Below, piece after piece: positions 1-10,771 of a DNA stretch of 64,000 nt. How positions within the stretch are numbered: position 1 is the first letter of the stretch; every line of letters starts with the position of its first letter. The stretch comes from Gordonia effusa NBRC 100432 (GTDB lineage Bacteria > Actinomycetota > Actinomycetes > Mycobacteriales > Mycobacteriaceae): the NCBI RefSeq assembly GCF_000241305.1, contig NZ_BAEH01000106.1, forward strand, positions 62,001-126,000. Reading direction: 5' to 3'. The translations under genes were made by a program, and so were the position numbers. Below the pieces are notes generated by a model. The model was given only the letters and a program-made list of their open reading frames with translations. It had not been told where the DNA came from and did not search any database.

Positions 1-138
1 GATCAGCATGTAATGGTCTTCGACCTTGTATAGATCCAACGGCATGAAACGCGGAGTGCGTTGGGTACCGGCCACTGAACCGGTCATCAATCCACGAGCA
101 AGCGCGTCAGCATCAGTGAACGGATCAAAACGAAGCAC
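1..138 (-). CDS. Hsp20/alpha-crystallin small heat shock protein (5' part only)
   Basis: The reading frame starts at a GTG (136-138) and runs off the left edge after 46 codons, so only the N-terminus is present. It reads VLRFDPFTDADALARG and continues to FMPLDLYKVEDHYML, the usual start of actinobacterial 18-kDa-antigen/Hsp20 proteins, where a flexible N-terminal arm leads into the alpha-crystallin domain. A strong AGGAGG ribosome site lies eight bases before the GTG. Family members are ATP-independent holdases that bind unfolding proteins in the cytosol. A CIRCE element overlaps the promoter, so HrcA repression with heat induction is likely. The alpha-crystallin domain itself is outside the window, so the family call rests on the N-terminus and the heat-shock operator. 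Confidence 0.75.
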   Translation of the reverse strand, partial: MLRFDPFTDADALARGLMTGSVAGTQRTPRFMPLDLYKVEDHYMLI

Positions 139-208
139 AGCTACTCACCTCCTGAATATCACCCTGCTCGCCACTCGTTGACGAGCAGCATATCGCTGTA
201 CGACAACC

Positions 209-237
209 AAATTACCCAACAGATCTGGCACTCTCAA
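209..237 (-). promoter_or_regulatory. Predicted sigma-A promoter of the hsp20 gene
   Basis: Read on the minus strand, TTGAGA (237-232) and TAATTT (214-209) are separated by exactly 17 bases. The -35 hexamer lies inside the CIRCE element, so a bound repressor would block polymerase. The transcript would carry a leader of roughly 65 bases containing an inverted GCTCG/CGAGC pair (168-188). Confidence 0.55.
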
Positions 238-251
238 GACCCGAGTGCTAA
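225..251. promoter_or_regulatory. CIRCE element (HrcA operator)
   Basis: CTGGCACTC (225-233), a nine-base spacer (234-242) and GAGTGCTAA (243-251) match the CIRCE consensus TTAGCACTC-N9-GAGTGCTAA in 16 of 18 arm positions with the exact spacer. CIRCE is the binding site of HrcA, the repressor classically controlling groE and dnaK. Its position over the -35 box of the hsp20 promoter supports a functional operator. Confidence 0.88.
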
Positions 252-384
252 CTTTTTTGAAGATCTTGCGTCGGGGACAAATCGGCTCGACCGCGTGGAC
301 ACCCACTGCCCCAACGTCTTTGGTGAGCCCGGGAGAGACCGGGTCAGGCACCGCGGTGCGAGGTCGGGGAAATATGGGTGACGA

Positions 385-1350
385 TCACCCGCCGACTCCC
401 ACCCCGATAGCGAATTCATAGACCGCGGCGACTAGCTCATCCAAACCTGGCTGTTCGATGGGAAAGTGACCGGCGTTGGTCAACGTAACCGTGCTGACCT
501 CGACCTTGCGGATCGGCCCGAGCAATGGTTCGGACAGGTCTGCCGGCGTCCAGCGATCGTCGGCTGGCTGAGTATGCAGCACTGGGCACACATCGAAATC
601 CACCGGCTCGACGTCGGGCTGGTAGTGCATATAGCTGTCGAGGAATGCGACGCTCGCCCAGTTACCGGCGGAACTCTTGTCCCGATAGAAGACCTTCAAT
701 GCCGCCGGATCGTTCACCAGCGTCCGCATCTTCGAGACGAGCCGCATCGGCACCCGCACCTTGCGCAACGGTGTCTTCGCGAGCGTCTTCAACGTCGGCG
801 TCAGCCGCCCGGTGATCGGATCATGCGCGGTGTCGAGGGCGACACGTTTGTCCCGCTGGTCGAGGAAAGTCATGCCGACAATTCCCCGAACACCGCCGCG
901 CGCGGCGACGTGGAATGTTTCCGCTCCGCCGGCGGACAGTCCGTACAAGATGATCGGGCGATCGTCACGCGCCAATTCCCGTTGGACGAGAGCTGAACCG
1001 ATGTCGACCCAATCGTCGTAGGTTACGACGCTGCCCGGCGCCACCGACGTCACGCCGAAGGTCGGCATGTCGACAGCAATCGTCTCCAACCCGCGATGTG
1101 CGAGTGGACGGCCCAGGATCATGCTCATTTGCCGACCGTTGGTGCCGACGCCGTGAAACAGAATCACCTTTACGGCAGCATCGGGATTTCGGTAGGTATC
1201 AAGGTGAATCGAGTGGCCTTGGTAGTCCCACCATTCCTCGGCGGGCTGATCGTCTTCCGGGATCTGATAGTCGGCCGGCAGAAACGACTGGATCTCACGC
1301 CACGCGCGCTGTGTCTGGTAAGTCACAGCGCCATTATGGCCCGCCGACAC
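385..1350 (-). CDS. Alpha/beta hydrolase
   Basis: A 321-residue cytoplasmic protein with a GTG start. The oxyanion-hole region HGVGTNGR is near residue 65, the nucleophile elbow GLSAGG near residue 138, and the likely catalytic His is in NAGHFPIEQPG close to the C-terminus, so the triad of an alpha/beta hydrolase appears complete. There is no signal peptide or membrane segment. The substrate is unknown; the fold includes esterases, lipases and peptidases. It is transcribed away from the nuo operon, and the 147-base gap between them must hold divergent promoters. An in-frame GTG at 1326 is a possible alternative start, because no clear ribosome site precedes the chosen one. Confidence 0.8.
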   Translation of the reverse strand: MSAGHNGAVTYQTQRAWREIQSFLPADYQIPEDDQPAEEWWDYQGHSIHLDTYRNPDAAVKVILFHGVGTNGRQMSMILGRPLAHRGLETIAVDMPTFGVTSVAPGSVVTYDDWVDIGSALVQRELARDDRPIILYGLSAGGAETFHVAARGGVRGIVGMTFLDQRDKRVALDTAHDPITGRLTPTLKTLAKTPLRKVRVPMRLVSKMRTLVNDPAALKVFYRDKSSAGNWASVAFLDSYMHYQPDVEPVDFDVCPVLHTQPADDRWTPADLSEPLLGPIRKVEVSTVTLTNAGHFPIEQPGLDELVAAVYEFAIGVGVGG

Positions 1351-1497
1351 CGGCGCTGCCCATAGGCGTTCGTGTCAACAAGCAAATCCAACACAGCATC
1401 CGCATCTCGTGAGTAGGGTGTGCGGTAGGTCACAAGCATGACGTCGGATGCGTCGGTCAGCTCAGCGCATCGAGACTAGCGGAGGGCTTGGCAGCAG

Positions 1498-1860
1498 ATG
1501 AACGCTTACGTTCCCATTCTCGTATTGGGCGCAATTGCACTGGCGTTTGCGGTCTTTTCGGTCTTCATCGCTTCCGCCGTCGGGCCAAAGCGGTACAACC
1601 GCGCGAAGTTGGAAGCCTACGAATGCGGGATCGAGCCGCTGCCGCCGACGGCCGGCTTTGTCCAACGGATCCCAGTGAAGTACTACCTCACCGCGATGTT
1701 GTTCATCATCTTCGACATCGAGATCGTCTTCCTCTATCCGTGGGCGGTCGCCTTCGATTCACTCGGCTGGTTCGGCTTGAGCGCCATGGCTTTGTTCATC
1801 GTCAACGTCTCGGTCGCCTACGCCTACGAGTGGCGGCGCGGCGGGCTGAGCTGGGACTAG
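1498..1860 (+). CDS. nuoA: NADH-quinone oxidoreductase subunit A
   Basis: This 120-residue membrane subunit of complex I has three predicted helices. The loop after the first carries KRYNRAKLEAYECGIEP, the conserved ECG motif seen in NuoA/ND3 near the quinone-binding cavity. The second helix has the usual FIIFDIEIVFLYPWA. The start is an ATG preceded by a GGAGGG-containing ribosome site (about 1480). It is the first gene of a 14-gene operon, and its start region sits downstream of the only sizeable intergenic gap, which should contain the operon promoter. Confidence 0.95.
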   Translation: MNAYVPILVLGAIALAFAVFSVFIASAVGPKRYNRAKLEAYECGIEPLPPTAGFVQRIPVKYYLTAMLFIIFDIEIVFLYPWAVAFDSLGWFGLSAMALFIVNVSVAYAYEWRRGGLSWD

Positions 1861-1893
1861 TTACCGATCACGACCGGACAGACAGGAGCGCAC

Positions 1894-2448
1894 ATGGGCC
1901 TCGAAGAGAAACTGCCCAGCGGATTCCTGCTGAGTACTGTCGAGAGCCTTGCCGGCTATATGCGTAAGGGGTCGTTATGGCCGGCGACCTTCGGGCTGGC
2001 CTGCTGCGCGATCGAGATGATGGCGACTACTTCGGGCCGTTACGATCTGGCCCGGTTCGGCATGGAAGCATTCCGCGCATCTCCGCGTCAGGCTGATCTG
2101 ATGATCGTCGCCGGACGCGTCAGTCAGAAGATGGCTCCGGTGTTGCGGCAGATCTACGATCAGATGGCCGAGCCGAAATGGGTTCTGGCAATGGGGGTTT
2201 GTGCATCATCAGGTGGCATGTTCAACAACTACGCGATCGTGCAGGGCGTCGATCACGTGGTTCCGGTGGACATCTACCTACCCGGTTGTCCACCCCGACC
2301 AGAGATGTTGCTCAACGCAATCCTCAAGTTGCATGAGCAGATTCAGCAGATGCCCCTCGGTGTCAATCGCGAACAGGCAGTGTGGGCGGCAGAGCAGGCA
2401 GCGCTGAATTCGACGCCGACAATCGAACTCAAGGGGTTGCTCCGATGA
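1894..2448 (+). CDS. nuoB: NADH-quinone oxidoreductase subunit B
   Basis: A 184-residue peripheral-arm subunit that binds the terminal [4Fe-4S] cluster N2, which passes electrons to the quinone. The cluster ligands are visible as the paired cysteines of LACCAIEMM, the Cys of [10 protein letters not shown] and the Cys of PGCPPRPE. The gene lies 33 bases after nuoA, and its stop overlaps the nuoC start as ATGA. Length and motifs are normal for the family. Confidence 0.96.
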   Translation: MGLEEKLPSGFLLSTVESLAGYMRKGSLWPATFGLACCAIEMMATTSGRYDLARFGMEAFRASPRQADLMIVAGRVSQKMAPVLRQIYDQMAEPKWVLAMGVCASSGGMFNNYAIVQGVDHVVPVDIYLPGCPPRPEMLLNAILKLHEQIQQMPLGVNREQAVWAAEQAALNSTPTIELKGLLR

Positions 2449-3140
2449 CCGGCGAGATCACCCCTAATGCGCACGGCGAGGCGGAGCAGATCGGCACTCG
2501 ACGTGGCCTGTTCGGTACCCGCGATTCAGGCGACACTTCCGGCTACGGGCGCATGATTGCACCAATCACGCTGCCGGGCAACACTACTCGACCCTACGGC
2601 GGCTACTTCGACGACCTCGCTGACCAACTCGCGGCAGGACTTGAGCGCCGTGATATCGGCTTCGACGAGGCCATCGACCATGTGGTGATCTATCGCGACG
2701 AGATGACGATTCATGTTCGGCGGACACATTTGCCGGTAGTCGCCGCGACATTGCGTGATGAACCGGCGCTGCGCTTCGAGTTGTGCTTGGGAGTCAGCGG
2801 CGCCCACTATCCGGAGGAGACCGCGCGCGAACTGCACGCCGTCTACCCGCTGCGGTCGATTACGCACAACCGCGTCGTGCGGCTGGAAGTGACTGCCCCG
2901 GACGCTGACCCGCGCATTCCGAGCCTGTGTCAGATCTACCCGACCAATGACTGGCATGAACGCGAAACCTTCGACTTCTTCGGCATCGTTTTCGACGGTC
3001 ATCGCTCGCTGACCCGCATCGAGATGCCCGATGACTGGGTCGGCCATCCTCAGCGTAAGGACTACCCGCTCGGCGGAATTCCCGTGGAGTACAAGGGCAC
3101 AACCATCGCTCCTCCTGACCGGCGGAGGTCGTACAACTGA
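2445..3140 (+). CDS. nuoC: NADH-quinone oxidoreductase subunit C
   Basis: A 231-residue 30-kDa subunit of the complex I connecting arm. The start is the ATG of the ATGA overlap with nuoB; an upstream in-frame ATG inside nuoB (2382) is less likely. Conserved features are the [15 protein letters not shown] segment and the C-terminal [13 protein letters not shown], which match the family signature around the NuoC-NuoD contact. It carries no redox centre. The stop TGA shares its last base with the nuoD ATG. Confidence 0.95.
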   Translation: MTGEITPNAHGEAEQIGTRRGLFGTRDSGDTSGYGRMIAPITLPGNTTRPYGGYFDDLADQLAAGLERRDIGFDEAIDHVVIYRDEMTIHVRRTHLPVVAATLRDEPALRFELCLGVSGAHYPEETARELHAVYPLRSITHNRVVRLEVTAPDADPRIPSLCQIYPTNDWHERETFDFFGIVFDGHRSLTRIEMPDDWVGHPQRKDYPLGGIPVEYKGTTIAPPDRRRSYN

Positions 3141-4444
3141 TGACCGAAACCACTTTCACTGTCACCGGGCGCGACTGGGAGGATGTCGTCAACGCGGTGC
3201 GCGAGCGAAGCGCGACCCTCCCCGACGACGAACGCATCGTCGTCAATATGGGCCCGCAGCATCCGTCGACGCACGGTGTGCTGAGGCTCATTTTGGAGAT
3301 TGACGGCGAGACGGTCACCGAGGCGCGCTGCGGAATCGGCTACTTGCACACCGGGATCGAGAAGAATCTGGAGTTCCGCACCTGGACCCAGGGCGTAACT
3401 TTCGTCACTCGGATGGACTACCTATCCCCGTTCTTCAACGAGGCGGCCTACTGCCTCGGAGTGGAGAAGCTGCTCGGCGTCACCGACGATATTCCCCAGC
3501 GCGCCACCGTGATTCGCGTTCTGCTGATGGAGTTGAATCGCATCACCAGTCATCTGGTGGCGCTCGCGACCGGCGGGATGGAACTCGGCGCGGTGACGCC
3601 GATGTTCCTCGGCTTCGGCGCGCGCGAAACCATTCTGGACCTCTTCGAGTACGTCACCGGTCTACGCATGAATCACGCGTTCATCCGACCCGGCGGTATC
3701 GCCCAAGACCTACCCGATGACGCGGCCGAGAAGATCGGCGCCGTACTCGACACGCTGCCCGGACAGATCGGGGAAGTCGAGAGACTTCTCAACAACAACT
3801 ACATCTGGAAGGCACGCACCCAGGGGATCGGCTATCTCGATCTCACCGGCTGCATGGCTCTTGGCATCACCGGACCGGTGCTGCGGTCTACCGGGCTACC
3901 ACACGACCTGCGCAAGTCGGAGCCCTATTGCGGCTACGAGACCTACGACTTCGACGTCATCACCGATACCACCCGTGATGCCTACGGGCGCTACATGATT
4001 CGGATCAAGGAGATGAAGGAGTCGATCCGAATCGCTCGTCAATGCCTGGAGCGGCTCAAGCCCGGACCCGTAATGATCGCCGACCGCAAACTCGCCTGGC
4101 CGGCCGACCTGGCCGTCGGACCCGACGGACTTGGCAATTCGCCCGAGCATATCGCCGAAATCATGGGTGTCTCAATGGAATCGCTCATCCACCACTTCAA
4201 GCTGGTCACCGAAGGTATGCGGGTACCGGCCGGCCAGTGCTACGTATCCATTGAATCGCCGCGCGGAGAGCTCGGGGTGCATCTAGTCAGCGACGGGGGC
4301 ACACGCCCGTACCGCGTTCACTTCCGCGACCCGTCATTCACGAATCTGCAAGCGGTGGCGGCGATGTGCGAGGGCGGCCTCGTCGCCGACGTCATCACCG
4401 CCGTCGCGAGTATCGATCCGGTAATGGGAGGAGTCGACCGTTGA
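3140..4444 (+). CDS. nuoD: NADH-quinone oxidoreductase subunit D
   Basis: A 434-residue 49-kDa subunit, homologous to the large subunit of NiFe hydrogenases, which forms the quinone pocket with Nuo[16 protein letters not shown] contains the His loop at the quinone head-group site, and [11 protein letters not shown] and the C-terminal [12 protein letters not shown] are also typical. As in all NuoD proteins, no hydrogenase metal ligands remain. The start overlaps the nuoC stop by one base, and the stop overlaps the TTG start of nuoE. Confidence 0.96.
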   Translation: MTETTFTVTGRDWEDVVNAVRERSATLPDDERIVVNMGPQHPSTHGVLRLILEIDGETVTEARCGIGYLHTGIEKNLEFRTWTQGVTFVTRMDYLSPFFNEAAYCLGVEKLLGVTDDIPQRATVIRVLLMELNRITSHLVALATGGMELGAVTPMFLGFGARETILDLFEYVTGLRMNHAFIRPGGIAQDLPDDAAEKIGAVLDTLPGQIGEVERLLNNNYIWKARTQGIGYLDLTGCMALGITGPVLRSTGLPHDLRKSEPYCGYETYDFDVITDTTRDAYGRYMIRIKEMKESIRIARQCLERLKPGPVMIADRKLAWPADLAVGPDGLGNSPEHIAEIMGVSMESLIHHFKLVTEGMRVPAGQCYVSIESPRGELGVHLVSDGGTRPYRVHFRDPSFTNLQAVAAMCEGGLVADVITAVASIDPVMGGVDR

Positions 4445-5130
4445 GTACCACTGATAATTCGGCGCCGGTCTACTTGGAAGTGCTGGCCGCACCGGCCCAG
4501 TTCGCGACGTCGACTCCGACGGCACCCATCGAATTCTCCGGGCCCACGAGCTATCCCGATGCCATCTCGACCACGCTCGCGGCCGAGGCGAGTGAGATCA
4601 TCGCCCGCTATCCGCGGACCCGATCAGCGCTACTGCCCCTGCTGCACCTGGTCCAGAGCCAGGACGGCTACCTCACTCGTGCGGGGATCACCTTCTGTGC
4701 CGATCAACTGAATCTGACTGCGGCACAGGTGGCTTCGGTCGCCACCTTCTATTCGATGTACCGGAAAGAGCCGACAGGTAGATATCTGATCGGAGTATGC
4801 ACCAACACGCTGTGCGCGGTCCTCGGCGGCGACGAGATCCTCGCCGCACTCACCGATCACCTCGGCGTCAGCCCGGGTGAGACCACCGGCGATGACGCTA
4901 TCACCCTCGAACATGTCGAGTGCAATGCCGCGTGCGATTTCGCACCGGTGGTGATGGTCAACTGGGAGTTCTACGACAACCAAAGCCCCTCTACGGCAAG
5001 AGAACTCGCCGACCAGCTCCACGCCGATACGCCACCACCGCCGTCCCGCGGCAATCCCACGCTATGTACCTTCCGGCAAACAGCCCGGCTGCTCGCCGGA
5101 CTACCACCAGCCGACGAACAGGCGATGTGA
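4441..5130 (+). CDS. nuoE: NADH-quinone oxidoreductase subunit E
   Basis: A 229-residue thioredoxin-fold subunit binding the [2Fe-2S] cluster N1a beside the NADH site. Cluster ligands are in [13 protein letters not shown] and [13 protein letters not shown], the expected C-x4-C and C-x3-C pairs. The start is inferred to be the TTG at 4441, which overlaps the nuoD stop as TTGA; an ATG further inside would cost only the variable N-terminus. The C-terminal roughly 40 residues (DTPPPPSRG onwards) are an actinobacterial-style extension. Confidence 0.93.
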   Translation: MSTTDNSAPVYLEVLAAPAQFATSTPTAPIEFSGPTSYPDAISTTLAAEASEIIARYPRTRSALLPLLHLVQSQDGYLTRAGITFCADQLNLTAAQVASVATFYSMYRKEPTGRYLIGVCTNTLCAVLGGDEILAALTDHLGVSPGETTGDDAITLEHVECNAACDFAPVVMVNWEFYDNQSPSTARELADQLHADTPPPPSRGNPTLCTFRQTARLLAGLPPADEQAM

Positions 5131-6500
5131 TGACGACCGTCGATCTGCCACCGGTGACTCCCGAACCCGCCGAAGTCCCCGTGCTGAGTCGTTACTGGTC
5201 CGACGAACAGTCCTGGACGCTGTCGAACTACCTGCGTCACAACGGGTATCAGGGTCTGCGCGCGGCGCTGCAGCGCGAACCCGACCAGGTCATCGACATG
5301 GTGAAGGCTTCCGGGCTGCGCGGTCGCGGCGGTGCCGGTTTCCCGGTGGGCACCAAATGGTCTTTCATTCCGCAGGGGGCCGCACCCGGTGCCGATCGTC
5401 CGCACTATCTCGTCGTCAATGCCGACGAGTCAGAGCCGGGTACCTGCAAAGACATCCCGCTCATGCTCGCGTCTCCCCATACCCTCGTGGAGGGCGCGAT
5501 AATCGCCGCGTATGCGATCCGGGCGCGACACGCCTTCATCTACGTTCGGGGCGAAGTGGCGTCGGTAGTAGCGCGACTTCGGACCGCCGTCACCGAGGCG
5601 TACGGCGCGAATCTGCTGGGCACCAACATCTTCGGCTCGGGTTTCGATCTCGACCTTGTCGTGCACGCCGGTGCGGGTGCGTACATCTGCGGCGAGGAGA
5701 CGGCGCTACTCGACTCGCTCGAAGGCCGGCGCGGACAGCCTCGGCTACGTCCGCCGTTCCCCGCTGTTGCCGGGCTATATGCCAGCCCGACCGTGGTGAA
5801 CAATGTCGAGTCGATCGCGAGCGTGCCAGCCATCGCGCGCAATGGCGTCGACTGGTTCCGGAAGATGGGAACCGAGCAGTCGCCCGGCTTCACGTTGTAC
5901 TCGCTGTCCGGGCATGTCACCCGCCCTGGGCAGTATGAAGCGCCATTGGGGGTCACCCTGGCTGAACTGCTCGAGCGCGCCGGGGGTATCCGGGCCGGCC
6001 ACACCCTCAAGTTCTGGACGCCGGGCGGGTCGTCGACACCGCTGTTCACCGATCAGCATCTCGACGTTCCCCTCGACTACGAAGGCGTTGCCGCAGCCGG
6101 TTCGATGTTGGGCACCAAGGCAATTCAATTGTTCGACGACACCACCTGCGTCGTGCGAGCGGTACTGCGCTGGACTGAGTTCTACGCTCACGAGTCCTGC
6201 GGCAAATGCACACCGTGCCGGGAGGGGACCTACTGGCTGGTTCAACTGCTGCGCCGGTTGGAGTCGGGCGACGGAACTCTCGCCGATCTCGACACGCTGA
6301 CCGAGGTGACCGGCAATGTCATCGGGAAGTCCTTCTGCGCGTTAGGCGATGGCGCGGGCAGCCCGATCGTCTCGTCGTTGAAGTATTTCCGCGACGAATA
6401 CCTCGCACATCTTCCCGGGGATGGGCGCGACGGGGGCTGTCCGTTCGATCCCGCTCGGTCGACCGCGTATGCCGTTGCCGCACAGGGAGGACGACGATGA
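5130..6500 (+). CDS. nuoF: NADH-quinone oxidoreductase subunit F (NADH-binding)
   Basis: A 456-residue 51-kDa subunit that oxidises NADH with FMN and passes electrons to cluster N3. The NADH/FMN loop is [16 protein letters not shown] (near residue 55), followed by [11 protein letters not shown] and the glycine-rich [14 protein letters not shown]. The N3 [4Fe-4S] ligands are in [12 protein letters not shown] plus a later Cys in SFCALGDGA. The start ATG shares a base with the nuoE stop, and the end overlaps nuoG as ATGA. Confidence 0.96.
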   Translation: MTTVDLPPVTPEPAEVPVLSRYWSDEQSWTLSNYLRHNGYQGLRAALQREPDQVIDMVKASGLRGRGGAGFPVGTKWSFIPQGAAPGADRPHYLVVNADESEPGTCKDIPLMLASPHTLVEGAIIAAYAIRARHAFIYVRGEVASVVARLRTAVTEAYGANLLGTNIFGSGFDLDLVVHAGAGAYICGEETALLDSLEGRRGQPRLRPPFPAVAGLYASPTVVNNVESIASVPAIARNGVDWFRKMGTEQSPGFTLYSLSGHVTRPGQYEAPLGVTLAELLERAGGIRAGHTLKFWTPGGSSTPLFTDQHLDVPLDYEGVAAAGSMLGTKAIQLFDDTTCVVRAVLRWTEFYAHESCGKCTPCREGTYWLVQLLRRLESGDGTLADLDTLTEVTGNVIGKSFCALGDGAGSPIVSSLKYFRDEYLAHLPGDGRDGGCPFDPARSTAYAVAAQGGRR

Positions 6501-8899
6501 CCACAACCAATGCGATCTCCACTACTCCGCAAGTTCCCGACGACCTGGTCACCGCGACCATCGACGGCACCGAAGTCTCAGTCCCCAAGGGGACGTTGGT
6601 GATCCGCGCAGCCGAACTGATCGGCGTCGACATCCCCAGGTTCTGCGACCATCCACTTCTCGCCCCCGTCGGCGCGTGCCGCCAATGCCTGGTGGAGGTG
6701 GAGGGTCAGCGAAAGCCGATGGCCTCGTGCACCATAACGGTCACCGACGGCATGGTGGTGCACACGCAGCACTCGTCGCCAGACGCCGCATCCGCTCAGC
6801 GCGGTGTGATGGAACTGCTGCTTATCAACCACCCGCTCGACTGCCCGACCTGCGACAAGGGCGGTGAATGCCCACTGCAGAACCAGGCGATGTCGGCGGG
6901 CCGCCCACAGTCTCGATTTGCCGAGACCAAACGAACTTTCACCAAACCGGTTCCGCTGTCGTCGGAAGTCTTACTGGATCGCGAACGGTGTGTCTTATGC
7001 GCGCGCTGCACCCGGTTCTCCGATGAGATCGCCGGCGATCCGCTGATCGCCCTCGCCGATCGTGGTGCGCTACAACAGGTCAGCGCTTACGCCGACGAAC
7101 CCTTCGAATCGTATTTCTCCGGCAACACGGTGCAGATCTGCCCGGTCGGCGCGCTCACCGGGGCCGCATACCGATTCCGCGCACGTCCCTTCGACCTGGT
7201 TTCCTCGCCGAGCGTCTGTGAACACTGCGCGAGTGGATGTGCACAACGCACCGACCATCGGCGCGGAAAAGTCATGCGGCGGTTGGCTGGCGACGACCCG
7301 GAAGTCAACGAGGAGTGGAACTGCGACAAAGGACGATGGGCGTTCGCCTATGCTGCCAGCCCCGCTCGAATCACTACGCCGCTGGCTCGCGATCGCACTG
7401 GCGAATTACGTCCCGTGTCATGGGCATTCGCGCTGACAGCCGCGGCGCGCGGGCTGCGCACGGGCGGTCCAGCCGGTGTCCTGGTAGGTGGACGGGCGAC
7501 CGTCGAGGACGCTTACACCTACGGCAAGTTCGCGCGAGTTGTGCTGGGCACCAACGATGTCGACTTCCGCATCCGAGCTCACAGCGCCGAGGAGTCGGAG
7601 TTTCTGGCCGCATATGTCGCGGGCTCCGGCATCTCGACGACCTATCACGAACTCGCGCAGGCTCCGGTAGTCGTTCTCGCCGGCTTCGAAGCCGAAGAGG
7701 AATCACCAATGGTGTTTCTGCGGCTGCGGAAGGCAGTTCGGCTTCACGGTCAGCGGGTGTATTCCATTGCGTCCTGGGCAAGTCCAGGATTGACGAAGCT
7801 ATCGGGTGAGCTGATCAGCACGGCGCCCGGCAATGAAGCAGAAGCACTAGATGCCCCGTCGACTCGCGGCCTGCTCGCCGCACCGGGGTCGGTCCTCATC
7901 GTCGGTGAACGACTGGCGGCGAGTCCCGGGGCACTTTCGGCCGCCGCCAATGTCGTCGCCCAGACTGGTGCACGGCTCGTCTGGATTCCTCGGCGCGCCG
8001 GCGAACGCGGCGCGGCGGATGTCGGCGCCGCGCCGATGGTACTACCCGGTGGCCGACCGGTCAGTTCCGAACATGCTCGCCGAGACATCGGTGCCGTATG
8101 GGGCGTTCGCCCGCCCGCTACGCCAGGTCGCGATACCGATGCCATCATCGACGCGGTTCGACGAAAAGAATTGTCGGCGTTAGTGGTCGGCGGCGTCGAG
8201 GCCGATGACCTGCCGACGCCCACGGCGCTCACCACGGCACTTGCGTCGGCGGACTTCGTAGTCAGTCTGGAACAACGGCACAGTCTGGTGACCGCACGCG
8301 CCGACGTTGTGTTCCCGGTCGCTTCGGTGGCCGAGAAGAGCGGCACTTTCGTCGATTGGGAGGGACGGCCGCGATCTTTCACCGCCGCCCTCGACTCGAC
8401 TGACGAAACTCTGCCACTGTCGGACCATCGCGTGCTCAACGCACTGGCCGCCGAACTGGGCATCGACCTCAATTGCGACACAGGCGAATCCATCCATACC
8501 GAACTCCATCGAATCGGCAGCTGGGACGGTGAGCGGCATTCGATGAGCCTCCTCGCGGCGCGACCCCGCCCAGCCCTAGAACCCGGTCAGGCCACCCTCG
8601 CCTCCTGGAGAATGCTGCTCGATGCCGGACTCCTACAGGATGGCGAGCCGCATCTCGCCGGTACAGCCCACCGCAGCGTCGCTCGGCTCAATGCGCGCAC
8701 CGCGGCGGAAATCGAAGTGGCCGACGGAGATCCGGTGTCGATATCGACCATGCGTGGGTCGATAACGCTGCCCCTGACTATTACCGACATGCCTGATCGG
8801 GTGGTGTGGATACCGATGAACTCGGCGAATTCGCGCCCCTACCCGACGCTCGGCGCCGCCGTGGGAAGTGTGGTCAGCATTGGCGGTGGTCGACGATGA
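6497..8899 (+). CDS. nuoG: NADH-quinone oxidoreductase subunit G
   Basis: An 800-residue Fe-S subunit with an N-terminal [2Fe-2S] domain (Cys50, 61, 64, 78; cluster N1b), then [14 protein letters not shown] (N5), CVLCARC with a later ICPVGAL Cys (N4), and a molybdopterin-oxidoreductase-like domain without cofactor. CEHCASGC followed 27 residues later by Cys in [10 protein letters not shown] gives the C-x2-C-x3-C-x27-C pattern of the extra cluster N7, which only some bacterial complexes keep. It overlaps both neighbours by four bases. Confidence 0.95.
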   Translation: MTTTNAISTTPQVPDDLVTATIDGTEVSVPKGTLVIRAAELIGVDIPRFCDHPLLAPVGACRQCLVEVEGQRKPMASCTITVTDGMVVHTQHSSPDAASAQRGVMELLLINHPLDCPTCDKGGECPLQNQAMSAGRPQSRFAETKRTFTKPVPLSSEVLLDRERCVLCARCTRFSDEIAGDPLIALADRGALQQVSAYADEPFESYFSGNTVQICPVGALTGAAYRFRARPFDLVSSPSVCEHCASGCAQRTDHRRGKVMRRLAGDDPEVNEEWNCDKGRWAFAYAASPARITTPLARDRTGELRPVSWAFALTAAARGLRTGGPAGVLVGGRATVEDAYTYGKFARVVLGTNDVDFRIRAHSAEESEFLAAYVAGSGISTTYHELAQAPVVVLAGFEAEEESPMVFLRLRKAVRLHGQRVYSIASWASPGLTKLSGELISTAPGNEAEALDAPSTRGLLAAPGSVLIVGERLAASPGALSAAANVVAQTGARLVWIPRRAGERGAADVGAAPMVLPGGRPVSSEHARRDIGAVWGVRPPATPGRDTDAIIDAVRRKELSALVVGGVEADDLPTPTALTTALASADFVVSLEQRHSLVTARADVVFPVASVAEKSGTFVDWEGRPRSFTAALDSTDETLPLSDHRVLNALAAELGIDLNCDTGESIHTELHRIGSWDGERHSMSLLAARPRPALEPGQATLASWRMLLDAGLLQDGEPHLAGTAHRSVARLNARTAAEIEVADGDPVSISTMRGSITLPLTITDMPDRVVWIPMNSANSRPYPTLGAAVGSVVSIGGGRR

Positions 8900-10221
8900 G
8901 TGGCCACTTCCCCACGCTGTCCGACTTCGGCTATGACACCTGGTGGTTGATCCTCGTCAAATGTATTGCCATCTTTGCCTTCCTGGTGCTGACCACACTG
9001 GCGGCAATCTTGATCGAACGCAAAGTGATGGCACGGATGCAGCAACGACTCGGCCCCAACCGGGTTGGGCCACACGGCATGCTGCAAAGTCTGGCCGACG
9101 GGATCAAACTCGCACTCAAAGAGGGCATCACACCGTTCGGGGTAGACAAAGTCGTCTATCTGCTCGCACCGATTATCGCCGTCGTGCCGGCAATCATGGC
9201 CTTCGCGGTGATCCCGATCGGTCCGATGGTATCGGTTGCCGGACACCGAACTCCGTTGCAGCTCACCGACCTTCCCGTCGGCGTGCTCTATATCCTGGCC
9301 ATCACCTCGATAGGTGTCTACGGCATCGTGCTGGCCGGCTGGTCATCGGGTTCTACCTATCCACTGCTCGGCGGTCTACGGTCAACCGCCCAGGTGATCT
9401 CCTACGAGATCGCGATGGGCCTATCCTTCGCCGCGGTGTTCCTCAACTCCGCGACCATGTCGACCTCGGAAATAGTTGCCGCACAGTCGAAGCACTGGTA
9501 CGTGCTCCTGCTGCTGCCGTCATTCGTCATTTACGCGATCGCGATGGTCGGCGAAACCAACCGCGCGCCATTCGATTTGCCCGAGGCGGAGGGCGAATTG
9601 GTCGGCGGGTTCCACACCGAGTACTCATCCCTGAAATTCGCGATGTTCATGCTCGCCGAGTACATCAACATGGTTACCGTATCCGCCCTTGCGACCACCC
9701 TTTTCCTCGGCGGCTGGCAGGCCCCCTGGCCGATCAGCATTGCCGACGCGGCCAACTCAGGCTGGTGGCCGGTGTTGTGGTTCGTCGCCAAGGTATGGAT
9801 CTTCCTTTTCGTATTCATCTGGCTGCGAACCACGTTGCCCCGCTTGCGCTATGACCAGTTCATGGCGATGGGTTGGAAGGTGCTCATACCGGTCGCGTTG
9901 GGCTGGGTCCTCGTCGTCGCTGTGCTGCGGGAAGTAACACGCGACTACTCACAGTGGATCGGTGTGACGGTCCTCGCCGCTGCCGGCATCGCGGTCTGCG
10001 CACTGCTCTTCGTTGGTATCTGGCGGCTCATCCGACTACCAAGTACCCCGCAAGCAACCGAGCCCGCCGCTGATCCATTCGATCCCATCGCGGGCGGATT
10101 CCCGGTCCCGCCACTTCCGGGGCAGGTCCTTCCCGATTCGCCTGCGCGGGAGCAAGTCTCCAGCAATATCATCCGGGCCCAACTCGCCGCGCCTGCTGCG
10201 AAGGAGAACAGTGATGCCTGA
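8896..10221 (+). CDS. nuoH: NADH-quinone oxidoreductase subunit H
   Basis: A 441-residue membrane subunit with about eight to nine helices that forms the entrance of the quinone channel. Signature segments are [21 protein letters not shown] and the [17 protein letters not shown] loop. The last roughly 70 residues are a Pro/Ala-rich cytoplasmic tail ([16 protein letters not shown] onwards), as in other actinobacterial NuoH. The start is the ATG of the ATGA overlap with nuoG. Confidence 0.95.
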   Translation: MSGHFPTLSDFGYDTWWLILVKCIAIFAFLVLTTLAAILIERKVMARMQQRLGPNRVGPHGMLQSLADGIKLALKEGITPFGVDKVVYLLAPIIAVVPAIMAFAVIPIGPMVSVAGHRTPLQLTDLPVGVLYILAITSIGVYGIVLAGWSSGSTYPLLGGLRSTAQVISYEIAMGLSFAAVFLNSATMSTSEIVAAQSKHWYVLLLLPSFVIYAIAMVGETNRAPFDLPEAEGELVGGFHTEYSSLKFAMFMLAEYINMVTVSALATTLFLGGWQAPWPISIADAANSGWWPVLWFVAKVWIFLFVFIWLRTTLPRLRYDQFMAMGWKVLIPVALGWVLVVAVLREVTRDYSQWIGVTVLAAAGIAVCALLFVGIWRLIRLPSTPQATEPAADPFDPIAGGFPVPPLPGQVLPDSPAREQVSSNIIRAQLAAPAAKENSDA

Positions 10222-10771
10222 TCTGAGCAAGCCCGTCGCCGGCTTCGGTGTGACCTTCTCGACGATGTTCCGAAAGCCGGTCACCGAACAGTATCCGGAA
10301 CAGAAGGAACCCACCGCGCCTCGCTATCACGGTCGGCATCAGCTCAATCGTTACGCGGACGGATTGGAGAAGTGCATCGGGTGCGAGTTGTGCGCGTGGG
10401 CGTGTCCGGCCGACGCGATCTTCGTGGAAGGTGCGGATAACACTGCGGAAGAACGATTTTCGCCGGGTGAGCGCTACGGCCGGGTCTACCAGATCAACTA
10501 CCTGCGCTGTATCGGCTGCGGACTGTGCATCGAAGCATGCCCGACTCGCGCGTTGACGATGACCAATGACTACGAACTCGCCGATACCTCCCGGGCGGGA
10601 ATGATCTACGAAAAGGATCAACTGCTCGCGCCGATGGAACCGACCATGACGCCGCCACCCCATGCGATGGCGCCGGGTTCGCGGCCGGAGAACTACTACC
10701 GCGGCGATATCGGTCCGGACGGAATGACCGACCGTGACACTACCAACAGCGACGAAGACGCGGCCTTATGA
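10214..10771 (+). CDS. nuoI: NADH-quinone oxidoreductase subunit I
   Basis: A 185-residue ferredoxin-like subunit carrying clusters N6a and N6b. Both CxxCxxCxxxCP motifs are present: [12 protein letters not shown] and [12 protein letters not shown]. The ATG at 10214 lies eight bases inside the nuoH end, and AAGGAGAAC just upstream is the ribosome site; the in-frame GTG at 10211 is an alternative. The stop overlaps the nuoJ start as ATGA. The C-terminal Pro/Met-rich tail is normal for actinobacteria. Confidence 0.95.
   Translation: MPDLSKPVAGFGVTFSTMFRKPVTEQYPEQKEPTAPRYHGRHQLNRYADGLEKCIGCELCAWACPADAIFVEGADNTAEERFSPGERYGRVYQINYLRCIGCGLCIEACPTRALTMTNDYELADTSRAGMIYEKDQLLAPMEPTMTPPPHAMAPGSRPENYYRGDIGPDGMTDRDTTNSDEDAAL

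Noticed and set aside
178-381. Open frame between hsp20 and the hydrolase gene
   Set aside because: It runs through the CIRCE element and the hsp20 promoter and has no ribosome site or family likeness.
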